Below are positions 36,808 to 50,900 of a stretch of DNA of 64,000 nt, piece after piece. The notes under the pieces are model-generated. The model had not been told where the DNA came from and made no database searches. It was given only the letters and a program-made list of their open reading frames with translations. Made by a program: the position numbers and the translations under genes. The stretch is from Rhyacichthys aspro (lineage: Eukaryota > Chordata > Actinopteri > Gobiiformes > Rhyacichthyidae): the NCBI GenBank assembly GCA_036850595.1, contig CM072159.1:2470529-2534528 (forward strand), read 5' to 3'. How positions within the stretch are numbered: the stretch's first letter is position 1; the number at the start of each line of letters is the position of its first letter.

Positions 36808-38757
36808 TTTATTGAAAAAGATACAACCAATCAGATGGATGCTTCACGTTCAAGAAATATGTAACAGAATGCAATGAAGGTGCATTTTCACAACCTTTCC
36901 CCCGCTTCTACCCTTTCACTTTGCACAACAGCCACTGCTTTACTCACAACATTTAAAAAGACATCCGTCAGCAAAAAATCATCCAACTAAATTAAAAAAA
37001 TAACAGACTAGCTACACATACTACAATTAGAAAACCGGAGAGCATTTCAACATAAAAAAAACTTAAAACTTTCTCTTATTGTACAAACTATGTTCACTTG
37101 GATAATAAAAATGAAACAAAAGTAAAACTGTTGTCAGCACCATTTACTCAATTTCACTTGAATTCTTCCAGACATTATTAAGATACCGTTAAACATGCTT
37201 AATAAAAAGGCCAGCCAATTTAGAATTACTCACAATTCCTCGTTACTTCAAAAGAAAAAGTATGGCGTCCATCTATTCATCTAGATGTCATAAAACAGAC
37301 ACTTTTCGCACCATCTCTGTTGAATTTTCAGTGAATTTATGATGAGGCTATTTCAAATGTTACAAGAGATAAAATGACACAGAAAAGTGGCAAGATTAAA
37401 ATTTGTTGGAATGATTTATCAACAAAATTCCCTCCACCCCCCAAGCCCCGATTTGTTTGACTTTCCACCAACCAGCCGTAACATTATGACCACCAGCATG
37501 TATAATCAATCTAGTCAATTGTGATTTTTTTGATGCAAACTGTGCAATTTCAAATTCCACCACCGTTTCAATTATTTTTTAAATAAATTAATACTTTTGG
37601 TCACAATTGGTCAACGTATAGCCTTATGACAGGGTTTTACAATCTCTCAACCAACAGGAGGCCTTTAAAGATGCATGTAGGAGAATTTGAAAATTGCAAC
37701 ACATAATTTTTTGTCTGTACCATCTTCCAGCATTTACATGTCACCAATGTCTTGTTGTTGAGAGCTAAAAATGATTTATAAGTGAAGAAAAAACAGTAAT
37801 CAGAATTAGCATTAGCTATTTATTGGCCATTTATAAAACTATTATAACAGGCCTTTTTATTGTGCAGTAGTACCGTAAGGTCCAATATAACCATATAGAG
37901 ATGAACATCAAAGTGGCTTTAGTCAATATTGGGAAAACAATAATTTAAACACTAATAAACGCAGATTAGATTAATTGTTTAATTAATTAACAGCCACTGG
38001 TCTGGACCATGGACTCTGTGTAAATGGGCTGTAGCCCTCAGTAACACACCTGAAGTTTCTAGAAAAGAGCACACAGAGGTGATAGAGGATTGGAGTGCAG
38101 ATAAAAAGAAAAAAGGCAACAAAGCTATTATGGCCAGAGGGAATATTGGAATAACAATAATTTTGTATACCAGGATAAACAGCAGAAAATGATTAAATGA
38201 TGTACAGCTGACAGACGTTGTGTGGTTCACTTCTTAGCTTCATTATCACAGGAAGAAAACAGTTCTCATTAATATGGTGGTTGTGGAAAAGTGCATTGTA
38301 AGTTTGATGGTGGAATGTTGTTAAAATAATCACCAGAAGCCCTCCCTTTTTCTTTTTGTCATCATTTTAGGACAAATTTTTTGGAGAAGATGCTAAAGAG
38401 ACGGCTGCCCTAAAAAGTGCAGTAGGTAGTCATTTTATTCTACATTTAGCAGGGGCTGTAGTAAAAAGAAGTGGTCATAATGTTTTGGCTGATTAGTGAA
38501 AAAGAAATTATATGTCTAAAAACCCAGAATGCACAGAAGCCTCTTGCAGCACAGTTGAGTAAAATCATTCAGGTCATGCTGTTGAGGTCAAATAAGTGTC
38601 TTTGAATGGATTGTGCACTGGTTTCCGATGATTTTGAAGTACAACAATGGTCCGATGTTGCACCGGGATGACATACAGTACAAGTTTACGGATAAAAGTT
38701 CAGAGTTCAAAGCGGTGTGCATCAGTTAAATGTGAGGCTGGTGAGAGGGGACGGGGC
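36808..38757 (-). other. ehmt1: EHMT1 3' UTR and downstream flank with candidate poly(A) signals
   Basis: After the EHMT1 stop codon at 38760-38758 the minus strand contains AATAAA at 38439-38434 and again at 36813-36808. The first would give a 3' UTR of about 340 bases ending inside a transposon remnant. The second would give about 1.95 kb. Which is used cannot be decided from the sequence. Confidence 0.5.
37462..38503. mobile_element. DNA transposon remnant with terminal inverted repeats
   Basis: The left end contains CCAGCCGTAACATTATGACCACC (split here as CCAGCCGTAACATT and ATGACCACC) at 37472-37494. The right end, 38471-38503, is its inverted counterpart, GTGGTCATAATGTTTTGGCTG. The roughly 30-base inverted repeats enclose about 1 kb with no transposase frame. 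The terminal motif is common in fish non-autonomous elements. I cannot name the superfamily safely. It lies just downstream of the EHMT1 stop codon. Confidence 0.7.
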
Positions 38758-38935
38758 TTATGACGGGCCGGTGGAGGAGCTGGTGTCTGGTGAAGCGCTC
38801 GGCTGCTGCTCCTCAGGTGTGCTGTCTGCCTGGAGAGACGCCATGGCAGCCGAGGAGTATTTACACTTCGACGAGCCACACTCGCAGCTGAACAGCTTGC
38901 TTTTGATTTCCCAGAAATGGTCGCCATAGTTGAAA
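38758..38935 (-). CDS. ehmt1: EHMT1 last coding exon (end of SET, post-SET, C-terminus)
   Basis: Acceptor CTCTCAG precedes it. It encodes FNYGDHFWEIKSKLFSCECG and the SSKCKYSS post-SET cysteines, then a short serine- and proline-rich tail and TAA at 38760-38758. FNYG is the SET motif that binds S-adenosylmethionine and lysine; human GLP has FDYG. Confidence 0.97.
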
Positions 38936-41900
38936 CTGAGAGGAGACAGGAGGACATCAAAAATCACACAACTGAACATTTACACTTGATTTAGCTTCAG
39001 TTTAAAGATATGCTAAAAACTCTAGCAACAAATCGGAGTAAATAGCACAGACGGTGTTTTACCCAAGCTCCTCTCCTGCTTTAATATTCTCACTGGCGAA
39101 GAAGGCGATGTGTGGGAATCGCAGGTCCTGGTGTGTGGTGAAAACTCGACAGGCGAACAGGTTGGGCTCACACATGTGGTTCAGAAACCGGCTGATGTTG
39201 CCATAGAAACGGGCATCGATGCAGTACTGGTCCTGCGGCTGGGTGCAAGGATATATTTGTGTCAAAACAAGGCTCTGAAGGAAAACCAATACAAGACACT
39301 AAGGACTGGGACATGCATTTAATATTTAAGATATAGCAATATACTTTTTCTGAACTTTCTTCTAATTGTGTCCAGAGGCAGTTTATTCTGTGTCTCTCGT
39401 GACTTGTTTTGAGTTATTACTAGGGCTGGTAAAAATAGCACGTTAGCTTTTTGCCTTAATTTTTTTTGGTTCAGTGCGTTTAAAAAAATAACGCAATTGT
39501 TAATTTGGTGTAATGCCCCTACTCTTATGTCAGAGTAGCACTGCACATAATGTAATGTGGATGCACAGGTTTCATCAAATCATCTGTTCCCCTTGACTGG
39601 TGAGCGTTCTTAATAATTAGTGCAGCTTTATTCAGGTTGCTTTAACTGTTAAAAAGGGCTAAAATCCCTAGTCAGCAGAGGACAAAGAGAGCAGGACGTT
39701 AGCTGAAGAAGAGTTAGCAAAAGGGATGCATCTGTTATATGGAATCTGCTATTTAAAAACATGGTTGTTGTTAAAATGAAAATATCCTTTCTTGAATGCG
39801 CACTAATAAAATTGTGCAGTTTTTTATCTAACATCAATTACATTGTCGATCATATTGTAATCCCAAATTTTCTGATTTATATTGTGATAGAAATTTTAGG
39901 CCATATCTCCCTGCCCTAACACTTCTCCACACCGCAGCACCTCATTTCCATTTCCTGTGGAGTAATTAAAGAAAAAAAACTTATGGACAATTCTTTAGAA
40001 TCTTATAATATAATAATATATTTTAATTTATAATTAATTAAAATAATTATAAATAATTTTATAAAGGTTTCTTATTTTTAAGTTACTTATCAAATCCTTT
40101 TTGCAATCATACTGAAAATTCAGTGTGTTTATTAAAAGTTGACAAGTTGTGCGATAAATTGCGATTAATTACAGACAGATTTGCAATTAGTTAACTTTTT
40201 TCAATCGATTCACATCCCTAGTGATTACTATAGGAAAAATGTTCAGATATATGTCATTTATGACTATTTACAACATTAGTAATGTGTAACTTCTGGTTTA
40301 TATTGCCCAGCCTAATAAAGACAGATGGGGGGAAGATGTGGTAAATCAGTTCAAAGCTAACAACTTACAAGTTTAAAGTTTCAAATGTATGAGAAGTATA
40401 ACACAAAGTGGCAAATTTGTAAGAAAAGACATTTTAATGATATTGCAAACATTTTTTCCCAATATTTTTAAGCTTTTTTCCAGGCATATAAAGACCTGGA
40501 AATCACTTAATGATCAACTCATTGAACTTAATACATCCTTATTCAAAGATTCAGAATATACTGAAGATGAAAAGGTTTCGTTAAGTGTTTCAAATACTGA
40601 CCTTGTCATCGAGGCTGAAGAGGTAAGCGTCGTTTTGTCTCATCTCCGCTTCTTCCTCGGAGATGATCTCACCCACGTATCTGTTTAAACACATCAAACA
40701 TCAAAGAGTGGTTGTTTACTTTACATCACAGCTTTGGACCACAGCTACACTCAGGGTTCAGATTTGTGGCTTTATGTTTCAAATATTAAACATCTCTGAC
40801 AGTAAACCTGTGATGGGCCTAAATATATTTATCCCACAGAACTGTGAATATCTGTAAATTTGTGACAAAAATGGTCTACTTTTTTGGAGGTGAGATTTTT
40901 TTTTTCTGGGAATAGAACACTTATCAAAGTCAACATTCAAGGTTTTCCAGTATCTTATAGCTGTGGTTACATATGTGCTGTTATATCAGTAATCAGCAAC
41001 AAATTCACTATGCCATTTGTTGTAAAAAAAAAAACAAAAAACGAAGCATAACACAATTAGTAAGGTTTGAGCAGTACTCACTCGCAGACAAAGGTCCCCT
41101 GTGGGATGTTCTGCAGCGCTCGGACGCCCCAGCCCTTTTTTTTTGTCCTAAAGAGTTGCAGCCTCGCCCTGGGTCCATAACATGACAACAATAACAGGAA
41201 ACAGAGAATATAAACGTTATGAATATAACTGTTATGTTGACCTTTGTGAATGATTGTTTTTGTGTGTAAATTAAAGATGCCCTTGTAAATAAAATTGGTG
41301 CTCTAATAATGCTTACCACTCACAAATCACTTAAACTAATATTAGTGTCAACCTTAAGGTTTCAAAACACACCAACGGCCTTTTAGAAATTATAAAGTAT
41401 AAAATTAAGTCAGACAATTCAGAAATAACTGTAGTAAGGGGTTTAGTGCAGCTGATCCATTTCGTTTTTCCTCCTTTATCTAGCTTAGATTCTACAAGTG
41501 TGGAGTAGTGTGGACTACTGGTCAGCATTAAGTTTGGGAAAACTGCTCTTTTACCTGAGACCATTTTGTACAACGCGATTCTTGCAGGTTCTCCAGCAGG
41601 AACAGGCGTGGTTGCACTCAAAGATTAGGGGAGGCTCCTCACGACAAAACTCAGGCAGGAGTCGACCATTCTGAAAAACACAAAAGAGTACAAAAGGTTT
41701 TACAGAAGCAACCACACCAAATTAGCCATTATTTTATAAACAATGATTGATTGTTTGGAACCTTCTTCCAATTTGAATTAATGTCACACAGATTTTACAG
41801 ACTGAAAAGAGATTCCCATTATCTGCTGCAAAATTCACAAAAGGTCTTGAATATTTGCCTTTTAATGCTGTGGTATTGGAAATCATGAATGGGTAAACAA

Positions 41901-44900
41901 TTAGGCAACTAAATCTGGTTTAACTAAATTACAAAACACATGTTAATCCATAATTGGTTGATAGCTTTATATAATAGTTTAACAGCCCATTACCTTGTCG
42001 TACCAGCAGCGCAGACTGAGCTGTCCACACATGCAGATACTGGCCGAGCAGTCATCTTTACAAACACAGTACTGAGGAAAAACAACAGGTACGTTTCTTC
42101 ATCTCATTCAGAGGCAGAGGGAGGGAAGCTTGTTAAATGTTGGGTTCTCTACCTGTAAGTGTGTGATATTCCTGTCTACGTTCATAGGAGATGTCACACA
42201 ATTTTCTTTGATATATTTATAGTCCTCAGGAAAGGCCTTGCTGTCCACAGAGTTTACACAGGGAATGGTAACGGCCTCCTGTCCCAGGGCTATGTCACTG
42301 TGAACAAAGAAAACACTTATCTTATTATGTCTTAGTCCTAGGATAAGTTCTTAAAGCTATTAAGAGAGTAAATAAAGAAAAGCAATTTAAGACAGGTGAG
42401 TGCAGTTGACAATCCAAAAATGTGTATTGAATTTTGTAGAACTGTAAACAACAAGTCTTAATTTGGTTTAATAGCTGCTCACATTACTTACAGCAGAACT
42501 ATTACCATATAACCATCTCTGAGCCACACTGTTAGTGATCAACACATAGCTTAAAGCTTAGAGTGTGAAGTCCCAAACTGACCTGTGCAGGACTTTTTCA
42601 TGGTTGGTGTGGAACTTGATGTTCCTGTCCCGGTCTCTCCTGCTGGACTGCAGAGTGACCCAGGCCTTGGAGTTGTGGCTGCAGCAGTCGATGGGTGTTT
42701 CCCCTTCCCGGTTTTTCAAAAACACATCAGCTCCTCTAGACAAGAAGAGCCTGAGAAAAGCACAGAGCAGGAGATTTACTTCATCATGCATAACATAGGT
42801 TTGATGTTGAACAGGTAAGTAAGACAATTTCCTAAGTTCTTGGCCAAGACTAAACCTTTTTATGTGGAGTTTCCATGGATCCCTAACCTCTCAGTACACA
42901 TTGATATTTGTAAACTCAGTATGACTTTCCAAGGTAAATTAAAGCAGCATGGACATCATGTTTTCAAGAGGAAAATATCCAATCTGGAAAGTTTGGAAGA
43001 AAAAAACATGTAGGTTATTTTAGTATATTTTATACAAATAAAACTCTAGGGTCCAGTGTATTAGCCTATTTCTGCTCCCTCTAATTGAGAGCAGTAAAGC
43101 TTGTCACTCATGTAATCTCTTGAGTTAAGTCCTCATCCAAAAAACTTAAAATACGTAGAAATTAAAGGTTTCTGTCCAGTTGAGGGTACTATGTCAGTGA
43201 GATAGACATGAGTCTACCTATCTCATGTCTAAGAACCATCAAAATGATTTAGAAAATATATATTTTTGGGCTAAAAGTTACGACGTGCCCTTGTAAGTCA
43301 AGTTTTGACTTGTGTATATGGGTATATATTCACTGGCCTATCCTTTAAAACAGTATACTGTATACTACTGAATAAATCCTTAAAACTAATTCTGGAAACA
43401 TTCTGGAAACAAATTAATACATTTTCCTAAACTTACGTGACACATTCAAGTCGGTTTTCTCGTGCTGCGATGTGCAGAGGGGAGTCTCCGTGGATGTTCA
43501 CAGCCTGAAGGTTGCATTGAGCATCCAAGAGTAGCTCTGCAATCTCTGCGCTGCCTGAAAATGCTGCCCAATGCAGGCATATGTTCTCCTCCTACAACAC
43601 AACAAGACATGCTAATGGTTTATTTATAGTAGCTGACTTATTGATTGACATAGAAAGTAAAGATTTATAAATGGTCCTATACTGTATGGTTAAAATAGAT
43701 GCAGAAAAAATGAAAAAAAAACCTTGTCCCTGATGCTGATATCAGCGCCTTTGGACAAAAGCAGCCTCACTTGATCCACATGTTTGTACTCTGTTGCCCA
43801 AATCATAGCTGTCCAGCCCCCATCATCCTGAGAAAACACCAAATAATTATATACAGAAATCTAGTCAGAAAAATATACCTAAATAACAGCACCATTGGTT
43901 AAATTGTTGTGCAACCAAATGATAGTTTGTAGGACAACTGAAATCAGAGCCCGAATTCTTTTAAAAATGTGAATACAAGTTTCTTTTACTACCAATGGAC
44001 TCCCTCAAACAATGCAAATCCTATTCAATATGGTTACTGCATTTTGTATGTTTTCTTAATATTATGCAGGCCTACTTAAACAAAAAAATTGTTAAAGAGT
44101 GTAGGTAGTACAGACCTGACAGTTAATGTCCATGAGTCCTATGGTCAGAAGATGCTCTACGATGTTGTAATGACCAGACTTTGCCGCTAGATGGAGACAC
44201 GTGAACCCCTCAACATCCTGAACGAAGAGAAAGGAGGTTGCATTATAAATTGTGCCTCTTTTGAATTTCACAGTCTAGCCTATAATGCCTCTGAATGTTA
44301 CATCTGCTGTATAATATCACACTGAGGTGAGATGAAGGAGATGACTGTTAGATCTGAAAACAGCTCTAATATAAGATTTATAGTTACTTTTCAACTCATT
44401 CAACAAATATCTTTGAAAATGTAAGACCATTGAACAGGTATTGAGTAGGCTTGAGTAGGTAAAGTTCAAAATAAAAACAGACAAGCTATAATATAAATGA
44501 AAGCGGGATATGTGGTGATGCACGTGTACCTTGTGAATGGCACTAGCTCCAGCTCGTAGCAGGTACCGCACTATTTCCATGTGATTGTTCTCACAGGCCT
44601 CCATCAGTGGCGTCCGCTGGTCCTCGTCACACATGTCAAGGTTCGCTCCAGCCTGGACAGCGACAGACAGTAACATCAAAATGAGAAGAAGAATGACAGG
44701 ACTAAAGAAACTTTACGGTATAAGTAAAGTATTTCAACAATTTAATGTAGTGGGAGGATACAAAAGCAACTTATTAGGGTGTAAACAGTATACAGTTTTA
44801 TATAAGAAAATACATGTTGCACATCATCTCACCTGAACGAGCATGTGGCAGATGTCCAAGTGTCCAGCTTCTGTCGCAGCATGAAGAGGGGTCCGTTTGT

Positions 44901-47900
44901 TCTGAGAGTCCATCTTAAAGTTAGGGTCAATGCCATCGACTGCAGGAAAAAGGGGAAAGAAAGAACAATATTTCAGTAAAGGATGCCTGCTGTGAGAGAT
45001 GAGGAAAAAATTAGAAGGCAAATTTGATTTTTGGATACTTTTCTCCACTGAAAGTTGAGGCGATACCAGCCTCTAAAACTGAAAAGACAGAGTAAATTAA
45101 CTAAAAAAAAAAAAGGTAGGCAACTGTGTATTACAGACCTGGTATCTTGTTTTTGCATCATTTATCAGAGTAAATTGGTATTAAAAAACAGTACTTGCAC
45201 TTAAGATTAAAATGTGTTAGAAGTGTGAAAAGACTTGGATCAAAAGAACGTATGTAGCTTCAACTGATGCACTGACCCAACATGAGCAGGACCTTCTTGA
45301 GCTCGCCCTGTTTTGCTGAAAGGTAAAGCTGTTTGGGGTGAAACCTCAGCTTCTTAGGCCTGACACAAAAAGATAAAAAACAAATTATAGATTTTTTTTA
45401 GACTGCAAATATATATATGTATATATATTAGGGATAAATTGGTGTTAAATCATACTTCTCGGCGTCGAGAGCAAGCAAGATGCTCTCCAGAGTTTCTCGT
45501 GGAGGTCCTGTTACACTATGAGTTAATGACGCGTCTGTCCCGCTCTGCAGTGAGGATGTCCGAGACAGACCGGTTACGGCTGAGGTGTCTAGTGCCAAGC
45601 GAACCGGCAGCGAGCTGTCAGCCTTACAGAACTCAGACCCAACGGCAATACCAGACAAGCTGGAAAAAAGTGATTAAATGTCTTAACTCAGAATGAAGGC
45701 AACAAGATTAATGGCACTCCAGTTAGACAAAATATTTCAATTCAATAGTAATTTATGTATAAAGAGGTCAGTGAATGCATTAGTAAAAAGCCTGCACAGG
45801 AGTCTTGACTTATTACTTTTAATGTAACATTGAAGGCAACTTACTGTCAGCTAAGAAAATTATTCATACAAGTTCTATAATACTAAAACCAGTGTTAAAT
45901 GTTAGCCTGCCACATACTCACTTCTCTCTAACCCTGTTTCCTGTCTAGCTGTCTGTCTGACACAAAAAGGATACAAGCCCAATAAACATATCCCCCACAA
46001 TGTTTTGTAAGTAAGACTTCTGGGAATTTTTTTTTTTTTAAAGGCTTAAGATGTTATGCCCAATGTTGATGGCTAACCCAATACTGGTATTACCATTTGT
46101 TTGGATGAAGACATCATGAAGCCTCCGCAAAAGCCTTTGAGATATAAGACTAGCCGTAACCATAGCAGATCGTACATTTTGGACTAATGAACTGAGTTTT
46201 TGTTTCCTATTCAAAAACTTAAATATACAACAAATAGAAAAAAAAGATAAAACGTCAAACATTAACATTGAAAGAACCCACTCATAATGATGTGAATAAA
46301 ATCTGGTACTAACCAGATGCGTCTGGGTTTACCTGCCAGTGGTGGTATCAGCCTGTCCCTCAGGAGCAGTGGGTGTAGGTGGGCCCTGAGCCAGCACAGG
46401 GGGAACCGTGGATGTAGTGTCTGCTTTAGCAATGGTCACCTCTTTGGCTTTGCTGACCTCCTCCCCACAGTGAGGACAGAAGCTCTGACCCTTGAGCACC
46501 GAAGCACAGGCTCGATGGAAATGGTGAGAGATGCTCATGTCTGGTTGGCATTCCATGAACGTCCCCTGGGAAAAGATTTCAATGTGAGCCTATGTTGTGA
46601 TATAATTAGATACTATTCATCTGTTTCAACATCTCTATAAGGAATGCATCATTTTGACTTATTTTATGTTTCTTTTAATAAATTATGAAGACTTTATAAT
46701 ACTTTGCAATTAAAGTTCTTTCTTCAGTCACTTATTAGTCATTTGTGACCCACTGATTAATCAAGGTACACAACTGTTTGCATTGATGAATGAGAAAGAC
46801 TCAGGAGAGTTCTTTTACTGCTAAACAAAAACTACTGCAAAAATTTTTCACTTGAATGGTAAAGGCAATGACTGGCAGGTAAGTTATGTTGCAGCCGGGT
46901 AAAATGTTACAGCTCTACTAAACTTTCGACAGTCTAATATTTGCATGTCTTTCATGAAAGTTTGCTCTACTGTCAATAAATGCCCATAGCCTTGGGCTCA
47001 TACCTACAGTATATCAGTCACTGACTGCACTTATTAACAGAAGCTCCAAACTTATTTATTCCACAGTTATTTGGAAAGAGGCCTGAGAAGATTACAAAGA
47101 CATGGTCCACACACATAATCTGAGGCAACTGCGCTTGAGTCACCAGTGTTTGGTGGAGCTACCTCAAGGTGTGTTTCTTTTTGTTCCCTTTTGTCAGTAG
47201 GCCTGTGGCAATGACCAATTTCAAGGCATACAGTGGTTTTAAGACACCATGAGAATCAGAATATCAAAACCACTAATGCTGTTGATATTCCATTCTTATA
47301 ATACGAGCTGGTAAGACAAGAGCATTTAGTGCCAAAAAGACAGATTTACAAAACAGCTTCTTTAACAGAACTCTTCAACCATTACTGCTGCCAAAACATT
47401 AAATGAAAACAAGTTTAAGTCCTTTCTAACGTCATCTATAAACTGATGTGTCCTGTAACACCAGTGTAAAGAATGAAAAATCCTGTCTTAAAGAAATGCA
47501 CTCATGTATTTGGAAGCTTTCTGTGTGTATTTGACTCTTAAAATTACATGTTCCATTTAGCTGAAATTAAAGGCATTTAAAGTCAGAATCTCAAACCATC
47601 CAGTGACTAGTTGTCAGCGTCACTCAACACCACTGTTCTATTTCAAGACATCGCCACGCCTAAAAAGTTCTTGCTTGGCACCTGTAGTTTTTTTTTTCTA
47701 CAGTCCTGTCATTTATCCTACTGCATTTATTCTGCTCTTTTCCACTCGCTTGTTTCCTCTTTAAAAATTGACGAGAAGAATTTTTAAAGAATTTTTTCAA
47801 TTAAGATAACATTTTTTTGCAATAGCCTATATCACAGTAGCTGCTTTGGTATCAAATATAAAAGTATTTACTGGCAAATGTGCTGTATCCAATAATAAAT

Positions 47901-50900
47901 GCAATTTCTGAATCTCATAAAAATCTTTAAATCACTTTTAGCTGGGCTAACATTATTATATATATAGTTCGGAATGGCGCTTTTTAACACACAAAAAATA
48001 CACACACATACACACAAACACCCCGTGGTGCTGTGCTGCCAATATGAATTAAATAGCGCGCAAGTTTGCGGAGCCCCCGGTGTGAATTAGCCTTTAGAAT
48101 GCTTCGTGTGAGAATTACATGTATACTAGTTATACCTTTTAGTGAAGTGCTTTTTTAGTCAGGTTTCTACTTCTTTATAAATGTCACAGCTTAATTTTTG
48201 TTGGACACTGATGGTTCGTGCTTCTTTCCAATCAACCTAACTTATCAACTTAAACCTAACTCAATCAATGTAAATCTATGTGGGTTATCAGTTATGTCCA
48301 ATGATGTTGATGATGCTCTACTCACGGCTCGACAGAAGTACCCACAGCCGGGGCAGCACTGGTGCTTGACCATCCCACTGCGGTGGTCTTCACACAGGAC
48401 TAGCAACTGCACTGAGTTGGAGGGACGCATCATTTCATGTTTAAGAACGCCACCCTGACAGCGGGTCAGCTGACCGTCTATGCTCTCTGTTGCCATGCAC
48501 TTCCTGTCGGCCAGAATGAGGATCTCTCTGCTCTTTGGCGTCTCCATTCGACAGCTGCACAGAGGGAGCTCTTGAGCATCTTCTATTGTGGGTTTTGAAG
48601 GGTCTAAAAGAAAATAAGTTCAACTTCAAAACACTATTGCTCACGAGACTAAGACATTAATCCAGGAAAGTGTTTAAGCTTCATTTGTTTTATCTTGTTA
48701 TATATATGTTTTTTAGTATGCACTGTAGGTACAGTAAAATGGTAGTACTAATAATGTCACATAAAAAGTATTGACATATGAACAGTGGTTACGCATTAAA
48801 TATAATATTTACTCCTACTCACTCCTAATCTCAGCTATGTTCACCGGAGGAGCAGGTTCCTGGGGCTTGCTGGGGATGGAGGATTCCTGAGAACTGGTCT
48901 GAGTGAGCTTCTCTTCAGAGGACTGGGGCTGCACAGGGGCCTCAGTCTGGTCTGCTAACTCGGAGTCTGAAAAAGATGGGCATATATATTTTATTTAGCA
49001 ACAATAATATGAAGAGTAGGTATAGAATGATAACCAGTGTCTAGGTGTACAGTGGTTTTAGGATGTCATGTCAAGAGTAATGAAAGCCACAAATACCATG
49101 ACCACATTTACAAAATAGCTTCTCTATTTAACACTTTACAAATGTTTGCACAATAAAGTTATTGAATAAATTTGCACTTGAGGCAGGCCACCTGACATAT
49201 TTGACTGGGCCCAGGACAAATGGTAAAATCTTGGGATTCCTTAGCTATTTTTACATTACAGTGTTGTAATGACTGCTCATTATGATGAGTTTTGGAGCTG
49301 GTCACTGACAGCTGAGCTATGATCTCACACGCCGTGCAGTAATGTGTTAAACCATTTTCTCGTGGGGGTGTAATATAACACTACATTAATATAACTAGAG
49401 TCCCATGCCTAATGAAGAGTCAAGCCAATATTACTAACAGTGTCACACATTGTCCAATTAATGTGCATGTTTTTACACAATGCGATAGAAAATGCATGTT
49501 AGTACGTATGCAAAAATTACTTTAAATTAACTAAAAAAAAAAATCATGGTAGCCATCATGGGCTACTGAGATCTGTATTCTCTACCAGTGTGTGATCATG
49601 GTTGGTACCAGAGAAATACTGCTGATCACCTTTGGGTTTTAGCCTCCTCTTTCGTTTCCTTGATGGACGAAGCCAGGCGTTGTCCCCTTTCATTTTCTTC
49701 TTCAGCTTCTTCTTCATATTTGATCCTGTGCTCTGAGATGGACACAATCAGTTCATTTCATTGTGAATTAATAGAATAACTAGAATAAACAGGCAATGAA
49801 TTATGGTGGGTTTATTACCAGGTCAGACTCAGTGCCTTCTTCCTCTCCTTCCTCCTCAGCCGACTCCTCAGTCTCCTGCTCCTCTACCGCCTAAAGTTAT
49901 ACAAGAAAGTCAGAAGTAGTATTTCGGACAATGACTAAACTAAGTAGTCCATTTTCTTTGAATAATTTATTATCCAAAAGCTATTGAGTGAAATATTAAG
50001 CCATTGCAAAGAGCAATTTGTTAACAGTGGGTATATACAAATGTCTCTCTCCGTTTTCTATTTCTTGGGCGCACAATTTCAATATTACCTACTTTTTTTT
50101 AGAATTCAAGTGTGACTTTCCAACCTTGCAAAGGAATGGTTATGTGAACTCTCTATAAACATGCCCATAAAGCCATGTGAAATGACAAAAGGAAAACATC
50201 TTAAGATTAAATATGAGAATGCCACATCTGAGAAAATATCTTAGCCAAAAACTAGGGTATTCTGCCCTAATTTTAGGCTTATAAACACGATAAAAAAAAC
50301 CCTTCATTTTCCACATCCTGTCTTTGTAAAGTGAGTTTTCTACAGAGGCCATAAAAATAATAAATTACAAACTGATCTTCAAAGCTTGAATACAGGGACC
50401 TTTCTGAAACAGCTCCCTCTAGCCTCTTTCAGACCAAGGGTGTAAGATATTAAGAGCTGCATGAAACTGATTGTATGAGTGTCAGTGGCTAATAAAACAG
50501 CAGACTTACTCATTACATGCAATACCAGCTTCAGCCTTAGCTTTCACCCTATTAATTTTTTATAAATTCATGTTATGTTAACTTCCCACCTGAGCGATAT
50601 GTTCAGGTGTCTGGCTTGTTTCCTGGACATCTGAGCCTTGCTCCTCTTTGGGCAGCGACCGTTCTTCCTCTTCAGACTCCTCCACCTCCGACTCCTCCTC
50701 CTCAAACATGTTTTCTACCTTCTCACCATTAATATTTGTGTGTTTGACCTTAAAGTCACATTTAAAATACATCAAATTATGTTTTTATTGATGACTGATG
50801 AAATCACATTTATTTTATAAAATTAAAACAAAATGCTCCTGACAATTCCTAAATCAGGACTTGGAAACAAAGACAAGAGCCTTTTTTTGCGTGACAAGAG

